Of a stretch of DNA of 64,000 nt, positions 8,781 to 17,500 are shown one piece after another (the stretch's first letter is position 1; each line of letters opens with the position of its first letter). Location of the stretch: positions 558,001 to 622,000 of the forward strand of contig NZ_CP146232.1 in assembly GCF_037040815.1 (NCBI RefSeq), in the 5' to 3' direction. The DNA comes from Pararoseomonas sp. SCSIO 73927 (GTDB lineage: Bacteria; Pseudomonadota; Alphaproteobacteria; Acetobacterales; Acetobacteraceae). The translations under genes were made by a program, and so were the position numbers. The notes under the pieces were generated by a model. It saw only the letters and a program-made list of their open reading frames with translations. It ran no database searches and was not told where the DNA came from.

Positions 8781-8840
8781 GGGCGGCGATGCCGTCCCCG
8801 GGGCGGCCAAGCCGTCCCCAGGGCGGCGAAGCCGTCCCGC
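8781..8840. repeat. Three tandem 20-bp GC-rich repeats
   Basis: Units start at 8781, 8801 and 8821 and follow the pattern GGGCGGCgAnGCCGTCCCcn, with 2-3 differences between copies. Each unit contains a small GGC/GCC dyad. The array fills most of the gap between the stop of the DUF3891 gene and the start of the TctC gene, both leftward. It could be a regulatory array or simple replication slippage. Confidence 0.8.
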
Positions 8841-8844
8841 CCCG

Positions 8845-9612
8845 TCAGGCCGGGACCAGGGTCTCGGCCAGCGTGCTCCAGCGCGCGTCGCGCAGGTCCC
8901 GGCGCATCGCCTCCTCGTCGGTCCAGCGCGTCCCGGCCGGGAGGCGGATCGCCTCGCAGCGGAGGGTCAGCTCGCCCTCGCGGAAGGGCCAGGGATCCAG
9001 GGACCAGCGGGACGCCCCCTGCCGCACCAGCCGCATCTTCCGGGTGCCGCCATCCTCCATCGGGGCCTCCCCCGCCTTGTCCGGGTCGGCGAAGCAGAGG
9101 GCGAGGGAGAGGGCGTCGGTGACCGCGACAAGGGCGGAGTTCCGCGCCACCTGCTCCGGCGTCGCGCCCAGCCTGGCGGCCCAGTCCTCCTGCAACGCCC
9201 TCTCCTTCGCGTTGTTGCGGTCGATCGCGGCGTGGTCCTCCGGCGGCAGGCGATCCGGGTCCATGTACTGCGTGTAGATGCGCGAGCCGTGCAGTGAGAT
9301 CAGCAGGGCGGGCCAGAGGCCCCAGGCGGCGCGGGCCGTCTCCACCCCCCGCGCCCACATCGGGGCATGGACCGCCGCGCCGAGCTCGGTGAAGGCGTGG
9401 GGCAGGCCGGTCTCCGGGTTGAGGGTCGGGGCCGCCTCCCAGCCCAGCCAGGCCACGTCGTGCAGCCCGGCGGCGAGGATCACCTCCGGCGCCGGGTCCG
9501 GCCGCGCGAAGCCGGGGGCGCCCCAGGCGGCCATCATCTGGCCCGAGAGGATGGCGTGGGAGGGCTGGGGGATGAGGAGGCGGGCGCCGTCCTCCAGGCT
9601 TCGCAGGATCAT
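8845..9612 (-). CDS. DUF3891 family protein
   Basis: This 255-residue protein belongs to the DUF3891 family, whose biochemical role is not established. Recognisable segments are the N-terminal LIPQPSHAILSGQMMAAWG, then LHDVAWLGWEAAPTLNPETGLPHAFTEL, the central LLISLHGSRIYTQ and the SLALCF helix. Conserved His/Asp residues (PSHA, LHD, SLHG) hint at an HD-domain-like, possibly metal-binding, all-helical fold; this is inference. No signal peptide is present. The ATG at 9612 gives the full family length. It lies upstream of the TctC gene on the same strand but is separated from it by the repeat array, so co-transcription is uncertain. Confidence 0.8.
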   Translation of the reverse strand: MILRSLEDGARLLIPQPSHAILSGQMMAAWGAPGFARPDPAPEVILAAGLHDVAWLGWEAAPTLNPETGLPHAFTELGAAVHAPMWARGVETARAAWGLWPALLISLHGSRIYTQYMDPDRLPPEDHAAIDRNNAKERALQEDWAARLGATPEQVARNSALVAVTDALSLALCFADPDKAGEAPMEDGGTRKMRLVRQGASRWSLDPWPFREGELTLRCEAIRLPAGTRWTDEEAMRRDLRDARWSTLAETLVPA

Positions 9613-9672
9613 GCGGCGTCAACGCGCGAGAGGGGCCTGCGGACGCGGCCGCCGCACCCGGCAGCAGCCGCA

Positions 9673-11079
9673 TCACGGCCGAACGCGCCGCGCCCCGGCG
9701 AGCCGGCGTGCCCAGCCGCGGCAGGCCCGCTGCAGCCCGTCCACCAGGCCGACGACGAGCATCGACGCGCCCGCGAGGGGGAAGAGGATGCCCAGCCCGG
9801 CGATGATGGCCAGCAGCCCCGGCGGGACGGGGCGTTCTGCCCGCGGAGGAGCGGCCAGCTCGCCCTTCGGCCGCCGCTTCCACCACATGACCGTGCCGGT
9901 GGTCACGAGCGCGAGGATACCGATGCAGGGCAGCAGCATGAGGAGCTGGTTCGCCAGCCCGAAGTACCGGCCCATGTGGATGGCGACGCCGAGCTCCACG
10001 GCCTTCGCCACGGCGCCGTACTCGCGGAAGCCGACATCGCCCAGGATCTCACCGGAGTACTGGTCGATATGGACCGTCCGCTGCGCCTCGGGCTGGTGGG
10101 GGTAGGCCACGGCCATGTAGACCCCCCTCTCCCCGCGGGGCAGGCTGAGGCGGTAGCCGCCGGGCATCCCGGCAGCGGCCAGGATCTCCACGGCCCTGTC
10201 GAGCGAGACCGCCGACGCGGCCGGACAGGCCGCAACGTCCTCGTGGTGGTGGCCGCCCCCGCACGCCCCCCCGCCCGTAGAGGCCGGCATGGGCGCCTGG
10301 TGGAGGGTCCAGGGCGCATCGGGCATGACCGCCGCGACCGGCCCGGCCGTGCTCTGCATCGCGCGCCTCGATCCCTCGGGATAGCCGAGGTTAGCGGCGT
10401 TGCTGACCGGCGCCAGGACCTGCCCGCCCCAGATCGTCGCCCAGGGCAGGCCGGTGACGACGAGGAAGACGATCAGCGCGCCCGTGTAGAGGCCGACCAC
10501 CTGGTGGATGTCCCGCCAGAGCGGCCGGCGCCGCGCCCGCAGTCGCGGGAACCACTTCCCGTCCATCCGCCCGCCCCGCGGCCACCAGAGATACAGGCCG
10601 CTGAGGACGAGGATGACGGTCCAGGAGGCGGCGAGCTCGACGATGGCGTCGCCGAAGTCGCCGAGCAGCAGCGAGCCGTGCATCCGGTCCGCAAAGCCCA
10701 CCAGCGTCCGCTCGTAGACGTGCGAGCCCAGCACCCGGCCCGTGGGCGGATCCACGAAGACCCGCAGGGCCTCGCCCCCGCCTGTCGTGAGGAAGAGCTG
10801 CGCCGTGCGCCCCGCCTCCTCGGGCATGTCAATGCGCGTGACACGCCCGCCCGGGAGGGCGGCCTCCGCCGCCGATGCCATCGCGCCCACGGGAACGGAT
10901 GGCGCGGAGGCCGAGGAGGCGAAGCGCAGCCCCGGCTGCAGGGCGTCGTTGATCTCCCTCTCGAAGAGATAGACCGTCCCGGTCAGGGACAGGATGACGA
11001 GGAACGGGACGACGAAGAGTCCGGCATAGAAGTGCCAGCGCCAGATCATGCCGTGGAGGGAGCGAGCGGGTGTGGCCAT
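9673..11079 (-). CDS. PepSY-associated inner-membrane protein (putative iron reductase partner)
   Basis: This 468-residue PepSY-TM protein of the PiuB type is proposed to reduce or strip iron from siderophores at the inner membrane. The first transmembrane helix follows a conserved HxxxGL motif (LHGMIWRWHFYAGLFVVPFLVILSLTGTVYLF). PepSY-like segments come next, then a second TM pair near WTVILVLSGLYLWWPR and the DIHQVVGLY motif with TM3. A His/Cys-rich insert (GGGACGGGHHHEDVAACPAA) may bind metal. The last TM helices include LLMLLPCIGILALVTTGTVMWWKRR. It starts 14 bp downstream of the TonB-receptor stop and is therefore the distal gene of an iron-uptake operon. Fur control is plausible, but I found no convincing Fur box. 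Confidence 0.88.
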   Translation of the reverse strand: MATPARSLHGMIWRWHFYAGLFVVPFLVILSLTGTVYLFEREINDALQPGLRFASSASAPSVPVGAMASAAEAALPGGRVTRIDMPEEAGRTAQLFLTTGGGEALRVFVDPPTGRVLGSHVYERTLVGFADRMHGSLLLGDFGDAIVELAASWTVILVLSGLYLWWPRGGRMDGKWFPRLRARRRPLWRDIHQVVGLYTGALIVFLVVTGLPWATIWGGQVLAPVSNAANLGYPEGSRRAMQSTAGPVAAVMPDAPWTLHQAPMPASTGGGACGGGHHHEDVAACPAASAVSLDRAVEILAAAGMPGGYRLSLPRGERGVYMAVAYPHQPEAQRTVHIDQYSGEILGDVGFREYGAVAKAVELGVAIHMGRYFGLANQLLMLLPCIGILALVTTGTVMWWKRRPKGELAAPPRAERPVPPGLLAIIAGLGILFPLAGASMLVVGLVDGLQRACRGWARRLAGARRVRP

Positions 11080-11093
11080 GACGCCGCCCTCCC

Positions 11094-13361
11094 TCAGAAC
11101 CGGACGCTGTAGGTGAGGTCCACGCTGAGCGGCGCGCCGAGGTAGATCTGCTGCGAGCCGTAGCCCGACCACTCCGCATAGAAGGCGTTGGTCAGGTTCC
11201 GGCCCCGCAGCGTCAGCGTGCCGCCGCCGACCTCGTAGGCGGCAAAGGCGTCCAGCAGGGTGTAGGGGTTCAGCCTCGTCGTGTTGGCGTCGTCCGTGTA
11301 GCTGGAACCGACATGCCGCACCGCCGCCCCGAAGCTGAGGGGGATGTCGGCCAGGCGGTAGCTTGTGTAGGCGTTGAGGAGGAAGTTGGCCGAGTTCGGC
11401 GGGCGCCGGCCGGACAGGTCCTGCCCGCCGGCGCTGCGCAGCTCCGTGTACTCCACCCGCTGCAGGGCGACGTTGCCGCCGAGCTTCCACCCCGGGGTGA
11501 TGTCCACCGAGGCGTCCAGCTCCACGCCCCGGCTCCGCAGGCTGCCACCCTGGCGGGTGAGCGAGGGCTGCACGGGGTCGCGGGTCAGGATGTCGTCCTG
11601 CTCGATCCCATAGAGCGAGGCGGTCACGACCGCCCGGTTGTCCAGAACGGCCGCCTTGGCCCCGACCTCGTAGGAGTCACCCGACGAGAGGTCGAAGCGC
11701 GCGTTGGCGGTGTTGCTGGTCAGGAGCGTGGTGATGGGCACGGTGGCGCGCGTGTACTGCGCGAAGAGGGTGAGCCCCGGCCGCACCTCGTAGGTGGTGC
11801 CCAGGCGCCAGGAAACGCTGTCGAAGTGGCGGTTGAAGCGGGTGGTGGCCCCGCTGTTCAGGTCGTCCACCCGCCGGTCAAGATCCATGCCCTCGTAGCG
11901 GATCCCGCCGAGCACGAGCCAGGAGGGGGTGATGTTGAGCGCGTTCTCGGCGAAGACGGAGTGGGAGCTGACCGTGCTGTCGAAGTCCTGCCGCGTGGAG
12001 AAGTTGGCTGCCGTGTCGGCCGGGAACACGCCGCGGACCGGGTTGAACGGGTTGACGGAGGCGACGGTGCCGAACCGGCGCTTCGAGAACAGGTCGGTCC
12101 GGTAGAACTCGTAGCCGCCGGTGAAGCGGTTCCGCAGCCCGCCGATCGTGCCGTCATAGGCCGCCGCGATGCGGTCCGAGACGAAGCTCTGGTCGTGGGT
12201 GATGAGGGTCGAGCTGCGGTCCAGGAGGCCCGTGCGCGCGTTGAAGCTGTAGTCCTCCGAGTTCGCCCAGCGGCGGTCGGAGGTGTAGTAGGAGAACTCG
12301 TTCGAGAGGGTCCAATCGGCGGAGAGCCGGTAGCGGGCGTTCTGGCGCAGCAGGAAGGCGTCGGAGCGCTGCACCCCGTCCTCCACGTTGAGGTTCCGGC
12401 TCCGCGTCACCCGGTCGATGACGTAGCCGCCTGGGGCGGTGACGGCGCCGCTCGGATCGCGCGCGAGGGCGCGGGGCACGGTGGTGGCACCCTGGTAGGG
12501 GGTGCCGAAATCGTCCCGGAAATAGGCGAAGGAGGTGTCCAGCGTCAGCTGGTCCGTCGCGCGGGCGGTGAAGGCGGTGGTGAAGGCGATGCGGCGGGCA
12601 TCCGTGTCGTCCACGTAGCCGTCCGAGGTGGAGTAGCTGAAGGCCGAGCGGACCGCGCCCCAGTTCCCGAAGGAGCGGTTGAACCCGGCCCCGCTGCGGA
12701 AGCGGTTGAAGCTACCGTAGCCGAGCAGCGCCTCGTTGAAGTCGGCCCCGATCACGGGCTGGCGTGTCACGAGGTTGATTGTGCCGGCGAGCGAGCCGAT
12801 GCCATTCACGACCGAGGCCGGCCCCTTGATGAACTCCACCCGCTCAAAGGCGAAGCTGTCGTAGTCCCGCGAGACGAGGCCGGGATCGACGGACCGGGCG
12901 CCGTCCAGCAGGTATCCCACCGCGGTCCGGGGCAGGCCGCGGATGTTGGCGGCGGCCGGCGAGCCCGGGATGTTGCCGGCGCGGACGCCGGGGGCGGCGT
13001 TGTAGACCTCGGTGAGGTCCCGCAGGCCGCGCTCCTGCATCTCCTCCTGGGTGACGAGGTCGACGGTGGCCGGGGTCTCGGCCGGGGTGAGGCCGAGAAG
13101 GCTGCCCGTCCGCGTCGGCTGGTCGAGGCGGGCCGCCGCGGCCGCCGCGCCGGTTCCAAAGGCGCCGGCCCGGACCCGCACCTCCGGCACCTCGACCGGG
13201 GCCTCCTGGGCGAGCGCCGGGACCGTCAGTCCCGTGGAGGCGAGGAGGGCGGAACCCAGGCCGATGCCCAGGTGACGGCGCGGGGAAGGCCCTGCATGGG
13301 AAACGGGCGAGAGGGCACGGATGTCGCGCGCCGGGCGCGGGGATAGGGTGGTCGGGCGCAT
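11094..13361 (-). CDS. TonB-dependent siderophore receptor
   Basis: This is an outer-membrane gated beta-barrel that imports ferric siderophores using TonB energy. The protein is 755 residues. The leader includes a cleavable signal ending near LTVPALAQ. The plug domain contains PATVDLVTQEEMQERGLRDLTEVYNAAPGVRAG and GSLAGTINLVTRQP. The barrel ends in the typical aromatic C-terminus (VDLTYSVRF). The ATG at 13361 places the signal peptide at the right distance and lacks the non-homologous extension of longer frames. DUF2946 lies upstream and PepSY-TM downstream on the same strand, a common iron-acquisition grouping. The FhuA/FpvA-like plug suggests a hydroxamate-type ligand, but the specificity is not determinable. 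Confidence 0.93.
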   Translation of the reverse strand: MRPTTLSPRPARDIRALSPVSHAGPSPRRHLGIGLGSALLASTGLTVPALAQEAPVEVPEVRVRAGAFGTGAAAAAARLDQPTRTGSLLGLTPAETPATVDLVTQEEMQERGLRDLTEVYNAAPGVRAGNIPGSPAAANIRGLPRTAVGYLLDGARSVDPGLVSRDYDSFAFERVEFIKGPASVVNGIGSLAGTINLVTRQPVIGADFNEALLGYGSFNRFRSGAGFNRSFGNWGAVRSAFSYSTSDGYVDDTDARRIAFTTAFTARATDQLTLDTSFAYFRDDFGTPYQGATTVPRALARDPSGAVTAPGGYVIDRVTRSRNLNVEDGVQRSDAFLLRQNARYRLSADWTLSNEFSYYTSDRRWANSEDYSFNARTGLLDRSSTLITHDQSFVSDRIAAAYDGTIGGLRNRFTGGYEFYRTDLFSKRRFGTVASVNPFNPVRGVFPADTAANFSTRQDFDSTVSSHSVFAENALNITPSWLVLGGIRYEGMDLDRRVDDLNSGATTRFNRHFDSVSWRLGTTYEVRPGLTLFAQYTRATVPITTLLTSNTANARFDLSSGDSYEVGAKAAVLDNRAVVTASLYGIEQDDILTRDPVQPSLTRQGGSLRSRGVELDASVDITPGWKLGGNVALQRVEYTELRSAGGQDLSGRRPPNSANFLLNAYTSYRLADIPLSFGAAVRHVGSSYTDDANTTRLNPYTLLDAFAAYEVGGGTLTLRGRNLTNAFYAEWSGYGSQQIYLGAPLSVDLTYSVRF

Positions 13362-13458
13362 GGAGCGCGTTTCCTGAACAGCGGTGGTGTGCGCGTGCGG
13401 GCACGCGCGACAAGGCCGGGCGCGGCGCGGAAGGCCTCGCCCGGCGATGAGCCGGTGG

Positions 13459-13827
13459 TCAGGTGAAGGGTGGTGCCCTGGGCTGTTGGGGCGGTGCGCG
13501 CGGCGGGCTGGAGGGCAGCCCCTCCCGCCCGAAGTGCTCGGCCACCAGGGCATAGGCGACGGGCAGAGGCACCGCGAGCGGCTCGGCCATCGGGAGGGCG
13601 GCCGGCGCGAAGCACAGGGTGGAGCAGTCGACGGTCTGGCTCGCCTTGATCGGCTGGCCATCCTCGCCGACCAGGATCCTGCGCGTTCCCTCGTGGGTGC
13701 AGAGCTCGATCAGCTGGGCCGAGGCGAGCTGCGCCATAGCGCGGGCATGCGGCAGCACGGCCCCCGCCCACTGCAGGAGCAGCAGGCAGGCGAGAAGGCG
13801 AACGAGGCCTCTCGGGTGGCGGCGCAT
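13459..13827 (-). CDS. DUF2946-like secreted protein
   Basis: This 122-residue protein has a signal peptide (LVRLLACLLLLQWAGAVLPHARA). A short domain with IELCTHEGTRRILVGEDGQP and a later DCSTLCFAP cysteine cluster follows. The layout matches DUF2946/DUF2946-like proteins that accompany copper or iron TonB receptors. The tail is Pro-rich. The ATG at 13827 has AAGGAA about 7 bases upstream. It precedes the TonB receptor on the same strand by 97 bp and probably starts that operon. The cysteines suggest metal binding in the periplasm, which is inference. Confidence 0.65.
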   Translation of the reverse strand: MRRHPRGLVRLLACLLLLQWAGAVLPHARAMAQLASAQLIELCTHEGTRRILVGEDGQPIKASQTVDCSTLCFAPAALPMAEPLAVPLPVAYALVAEHFGREGLPSSPPRAPPQQPRAPPFT

Positions 13828-13990
13828 GGAAGGTTCCTTAGCGGCTTACAACGCCTCCGTCACCCTGGCGCCGTGCCGGCGACCTTTCTCTTGCGGGCGC
13901 CCCGAACCGGGATCCGCACGGCGTCCCAGGGCCGTCCGCCCCCTCCGGCCGCACGGACGGCGAGGCGGAGGCAGCAGCGCCTGCCGTGGC

Positions 13991-14347
13991 TCAGAAGGGC
14001 CGCCATGACGCCGGCAGGGCCAGCAGGGCCGCGAAGGCGATGACGGGACCGAATACGATCAGGACGTGCACCCACCGGAACAGGCGGATCGCGATGCGCG
14101 CCCGCGGCCACACGAAGCGATGGGTCAGCCACTCCAGGACGCCGCACGCGATCATCGCTGGCACGAAGAGGAGTGTCGCGAGATAGCCCTTGAGCCACAG
14201 GGACGCCTCGACCTCCTCCCTCGTCGCGTTGCCGCCCAGGCCCATCACCCAGGCCGCCCAGGCCAGCGGGACTGCCAGGACGGCAAGGTAGGGGATGAGG
14301 TCCACGGCCCGCAGGAACCCCCGCAGGGCGTTGGTGGGGCTCTGCAC
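13991..14347 (-). CDS. Small membrane protein, three to four TM helices
   Basis: This 118-residue hydrophobic protein has TM segments near LIPYLAVLAVPLAWAAWVMGL, GYLATLLFVPAMIACGVLEWL and WVHVLIVFGPVIAFAALLALPA. It starts with GTG at 14347. No family is recognised with confidence, although similar short unannotated membrane proteins occur in Acetobacteraceae. It is on the same strand as the iron-uptake genes but 163 bp upstream, so it may be a separate unit. Confidence 0.55.
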   Translation of the reverse strand: MQSPTNALRGFLRAVDLIPYLAVLAVPLAWAAWVMGLGGNATREEVEASLWLKGYLATLLFVPAMIACGVLEWLTHRFVWPRARIAIRLFRWVHVLIVFGPVIAFAALLALPASWRPF

Positions 14348-14508
14348 AGATCGCCTACCTGGCCGGGGTTGAGAGGAGCGGCCCCATTAAACCCGGCACG
14401 GGGGCTGGTTGGGACCGCGCAAAGATGGGCTCACGCGGCGAGCGCATCCGCAAGCACCGTCCCGCATCGAGCAGCGTCCCGTCCGACGGAGCGCGCGAAC
14501 CGAACAAC

Positions 14509-14898
14509 TCAATCCAGGCCGCTGGTCCTCTGCGCCTCGAGGGCGATGTCCTGCTCCAGGTAGCGTATCCACTGATTGTAGTTCGGGTGGATGTAGCCCT
14601 GCTCATAGTTCAGGTCCTGGCTGGACACGTAGGTGATGGTGAAGCGCTCGGTATCGAACCGCACGTCAACCACGGCCTGGTGCGTCCGGAGGTTGAGTGT
14701 TCCGCGCAGCCATCCCGGCGCCTGCTCCGTCATGATCCAGCCGCGCCGGGCGGCGGCGCGCTTGATCTCGTCGCTCCTCCTCGTCAGTGACGCCGTCCCT
14801 GTGAAGTAGCCACTTCCCCGGTGGATCGGCGCGATCCGAGGCGCGCAGGCGGCCACCACGGGGAGAAGCCCCAGGGGAAGAAGGTTGCGGCGCTGCAT
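14509..14898 (-). CDS. Putative lipoprotein of unknown function
   Basis: This 129-residue protein has a lipobox-type leader (MQRRNLLPLGLLPVVAAC), with lipidation expected on Cys18. The mature part contains a small alpha/beta domain (RRSDEIKRAAARRGWIMTEQAPG, then NLRTHQAVVDVRFDTERFTITYVSSQDL, then NYNQWIRYLEQDI). This resembles short lipoproteins of unknown function found across proteobacteria, sometimes described as membrane-anchored BAM/SmpA-sized proteins. I cannot assign a function. The ATG at 14898 is divergent from the LysR gene at 15152. Confidence 0.7.
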   Translation of the reverse strand: MQRRNLLPLGLLPVVAACAPRIAPIHRGSGYFTGTASLTRRSDEIKRAAARRGWIMTEQAPGWLRGTLNLRTHQAVVDVRFDTERFTITYVSSQDLNYEQGYIHPNYNQWIRYLEQDIALEAQRTSGLD

Positions 14899-15151
14899 CT
14901 GGCTGGCTCCTCTGTCGCGCCAAGGTGGACTCGCCGATGAGCCATCGTCAACGCGGGCCGCGCAGGGCGGTGCAGCGCCCCGTAGGAGCGCGGCCTTCCC
15001 CTGCCGATGCGCCCTGCCCTGCGTGCCACTCTTACAGCGCTAACACTTGGAACGGAATTCGACATCAGGACGGAAGATCACCGGCCGAGAAGCCTCGTCA
15101 TCGCGGCCAGCGCCCCTTGCGCCGGCCATCGGATGAGACGCGGAGTCCCCC

Positions 15152-16138
15152 ATGTTCGAAAGCCTTGTCCGGCCGGATCGCCGCACGCCCGTGGGCGCAG
15201 AGCAACTGCGCTCCACGCCCGCCGGCCCGGCGAGGATCAATCTCGCCGCCCACGACCTCAACCTTCTGGTCGCGCTCGAAGCGCTGCTCAACTGCCGCAG
15301 CGTCACCCAGGCGGGGAGGCGCGTCGGGCTCAGCCAGCCGGCGATGAGCCGGGCGCTGTCGCGGCTGCGCGGCGTGCTGGGCGACGACCTGCTGGTGCGG
15401 AGCTCGACCGGGCTGGTCCTGACGCGCCGCGCCGAGAGGCTTGCGGAGCAGCTGCCGCCGATCCTGGACCAGATCCGCGACGTCCTGGGCAGCGAGCTCC
15501 TGCCGCCGGAGGTCCGGCACGCGAAGGTCACGATCGCCCTGCCCGACCACCAGGTGCCGGTCCTGCTGCCGCCGCTGCTCCGCCGCCTCGCCGAGCACGC
15601 GCCCCATATCGAGGTCGCGGCCGAGCCCACCCTGGCCTCCGCGCTGAAGCGGCTGGAGCGCGGCGAGATCGACTTCGCCATCGGGCAGATCGAGGACGCA
15701 CCGGCCGGCATCTTCGCCCGCAAGCTGCCGGCCGACCGCCTCGTCGGCCTGGTGCGCGAGGATCACCCCGCACTGGCCGGTCCACTGACCTCCGAGCGGC
15801 TGAACGAACTCCGCCACGTCCTGATCTCGGGCGAGACGGAGGAGGGGTTCGGCCATGTGCATGACGGCATGCAGCGGCTCAGCTTGCCGGACCAGCAGCC
15901 GCTCCGCCTCCCGAACCTGCTCACCGCGCTGGTCACCCTCGCCGAGACGGACCTCATCCTGATCGTGCCACGCCGCGTGGCGGTGCAGGCGGCCGGGATG
16001 GCCCGCCTGGCCGTCCTGGACCTTCCCGTCCCCCTTCCCATGCACGAGCCCTTCCTGATCTGGCATGAGCGCCGCCATCGCGACCCCGAGCACGGCTGGC
16101 TGCGCGCCCAGATCGCGGCCGCCATGCCGGAAGGGTAA
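15152..16138 (+). CDS. LysR-family transcriptional regulator
   Basis: This 328-residue regulator has the N-terminal winged HTH (HDLNLLVALEALLNCRSVTQAGRRVGLSQPAMSRALSRLRGVLGDDLLVR). A substrate-binding effector domain follows (VTIALPDHQVPVLLPPLLRRLAEHAPHIEVA, then RLERGEIDFAIGQI). The NodD/LinR-type subfamily is suggested by the AAHDLNLL opening. About 28 non-homologous residues precede the HTH, so the true start might be further downstream, but no better ATG or GTG was seen. It is divergent from the lipoprotein gene and convergent with the SDR gene. The target and inducer are unknown. Confidence 0.9.
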   Translation: MFESLVRPDRRTPVGAEQLRSTPAGPARINLAAHDLNLLVALEALLNCRSVTQAGRRVGLSQPAMSRALSRLRGVLGDDLLVRSSTGLVLTRRAERLAEQLPPILDQIRDVLGSELLPPEVRHAKVTIALPDHQVPVLLPPLLRRLAEHAPHIEVAAEPTLASALKRLERGEIDFAIGQIEDAPAGIFARKLPADRLVGLVREDHPALAGPLTSERLNELRHVLISGETEEGFGHVHDGMQRLSLPDQQPLRLPNLLTALVTLAETDLILIVPRRVAVQAAGMARLAVLDLPVPLPMHEPFLIWHERRHRDPEHGWLRAQIAAAMPEG

Positions 16139-16163
16139 GTGATGCGCGCGACCGGCGGAACGA

Positions 16164-16186
16164 GGGCCGGGCGCACGACCCGGCCC
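16164..16186. terminator. Bidirectional hairpin between convergent genes
   Basis: Perfect 8-bp arms GGGCCGGG (16164-16171) and CCCGGCCC (16179-16186) enclose a 7-nt loop. The hairpin sits between the stop codons of the rightward LysR gene and the leftward SDR gene. There is no T-tract on either side. Confidence 0.55.
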
Positions 16187-16244
16187 ACCCCAGCGCGGAT
16201 GGCGTGAACGAGGCGCTGGCGGCGCGACGGTCGCGCCGCCACGG

Positions 16245-17033
16245 CTACACCGTCGGGATCGTGCCGCCGTCGATCACGTACTCCGCGCCGTGGATGGCGG
16301 ATGCCCGGTCCGAGGCCAGGAAGGCGATGAGCTCGGCCACCTCCTCCGGCCTGGCGGGACGACCGATGGGGATGCCGCCGAGCGCATCCAGAATGCTCTG
16401 GCGGGCGGATTCCGCCGTCCCTCCCGTGCTGGCGGCGATGCGGTCCACCAGGGCCTCCGCCGCCTCGGTGTAGATCCAGCCGGGCGAGACGACGTTGACC
16501 CGCACCCCCTTGGGCCCGACCTCCTTCGAGAGCGCCTTGCTGTAGGTCGTCAGCGCGGCCTTCGCCGCCGCGTAGGCGGTGGTGGAATCCGGAAGCGGCA
16601 GGCGGCGCTGGATGGAGGAGACGTGGATGACGGCACCGCCGCCGCGCTCAATCATCTGCGGCAGGATCGCGCGATCGAGCCGGACCGCCGCCATCAGGTT
16701 CAGGTTGAGCTCGGTGCTCCAGTGATCATCGGTCAGCGCAGCGAAGCCGCCGCCCGGCGCGGCGGAGCCGCCGAGGACATGCACCAGCACGTCCACCCCG
16801 CCCAGGCGCTCCGCGGCCGCCTGCGCGAGCGCGCGGGGCCCGTCGGGCGTCGTCAGGTCCACCGCCACGAACTGCGCCCCCGGAAGGTCCTCCGGCGGGT
16901 GCCGCGCGGCGCTCATCACCTGCGCGCCGGCGGCCAGGAAGCGCTCGACCGTTGCCCTGCCGGCCCCCTTGCTCCCGCCGGTGACCAGGACCCGGCGCCC
17001 CTCGAGCTCGGCCGGTCGGTTCTGCTGCGCCAT
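16245..17033 (-). CDS. Short-chain dehydrogenase/reductase
   Basis: This 262-residue NAD(P)-dependent SDR of the classical type has the cofactor motif TGGSKGAG near the N-terminus, VHVLGG at the NNAG-equivalent position, and the catalytic Ser in VIHVSSIQ with YAAAK (Tyr and Lys). The C-terminal [38 protein letters not shown] is typical of enoyl- and 3-oxoacyl-reductase-like members. The start ATG at 17033 overlaps the stop of the upstream SnoaL-like gene as ATGA, so the two are translationally coupled. Substrate is unknown. The coupling to a SnoaL/NTF2-fold protein suggests they act on the same small molecule. Confidence 0.92.
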   Translation of the reverse strand: MAQQNRPAELEGRRVLVTGGSKGAGRATVERFLAAGAQVMSAARHPPEDLPGAQFVAVDLTTPDGPRALAQAAAERLGGVDVLVHVLGGSAAPGGGFAALTDDHWSTELNLNLMAAVRLDRAILPQMIERGGGAVIHVSSIQRRLPLPDSTTAYAAAKAALTTYSKALSKEVGPKGVRVNVVSPGWIYTEAAEALVDRIAASTGGTAESARQSILDALGGIPIGRPARPEEVAELIAFLASDRASAIHGAEYVIDGGTIPTV

Positions 17034-17359
17034 CACGCGATCTCCAGCGCCGTGATGGTCTCGCCACGGATCTCGAACACGAAGGTGAACCGGATCGGGC
17101 TGCCGGGGAAAGCGCCCGCGGTCAGGCCCTCCACCACGACCCTGCCGTCCCGCTCGCGCGAGGTTCCCGGCGTAAAGACGGCGTTGCTCCGGATGGTCTC
17201 CGACCGGATCCAGGTCCTGATCTCGTCGTGTCCCGCGTGGCGTCGCCCGTGGTCGAGCACGACGGCATCCTCGGCGAAGGGCGCCAGCATGCCCTCCGCA
17301 TCGAGCCGCGCATTCGCTTCGACATAGGTCGCGACCGGTGGTGGCAGGTCATTCGGCAC
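17033..17359 (-). CDS. SnoaL/NTF2-like nuclear transport factor 2 family protein
   Basis: This 108-residue protein has the SnoaL-like cone fold signature. The opening helix [43 protein letters not shown] is followed by beta strands ending [18 protein letters not shown]. The GTG at 17359 is chosen because GGAG stands upstream and the family begins here; a longer frame adds 30 non-homologous residues. It is the first gene of a two-gene operon with the SDR (ATGA overlap). Members of the family are isomerases, cyclases or simply ligand binders. The catalytic role here is unknown. Confidence 0.8.
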   Translation of the reverse strand: MPNDLPPPVATYVEANARLDAEGMLAPFAEDAVVLDHGRRHAGHDEIRTWIRSETIRSNAVFTPGTSRERDGRVVVEGLTAGAFPGSPIRFTFVFEIRGETITALEIA

Positions 17360-17500
17360 GGCTTCTCTCCGGCAGTCAGGTTGCGTCGGCGTAGAGCTGC
17401 TTCCGAGGTCTGCGGATGACAAGAACGGACGCCGGGGTAAGGAACGCACGCGAAGGTAAGTGCCCGCCCCACGGGCCGGGGATGAAGCGCAGCGTCCCGC

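Noticed and set aside
11313..13346. A 677-codon frame antisense to the TonB receptor
   Set aside because: Gly/Arg/Val-biased shadow of the receptor; no motif.
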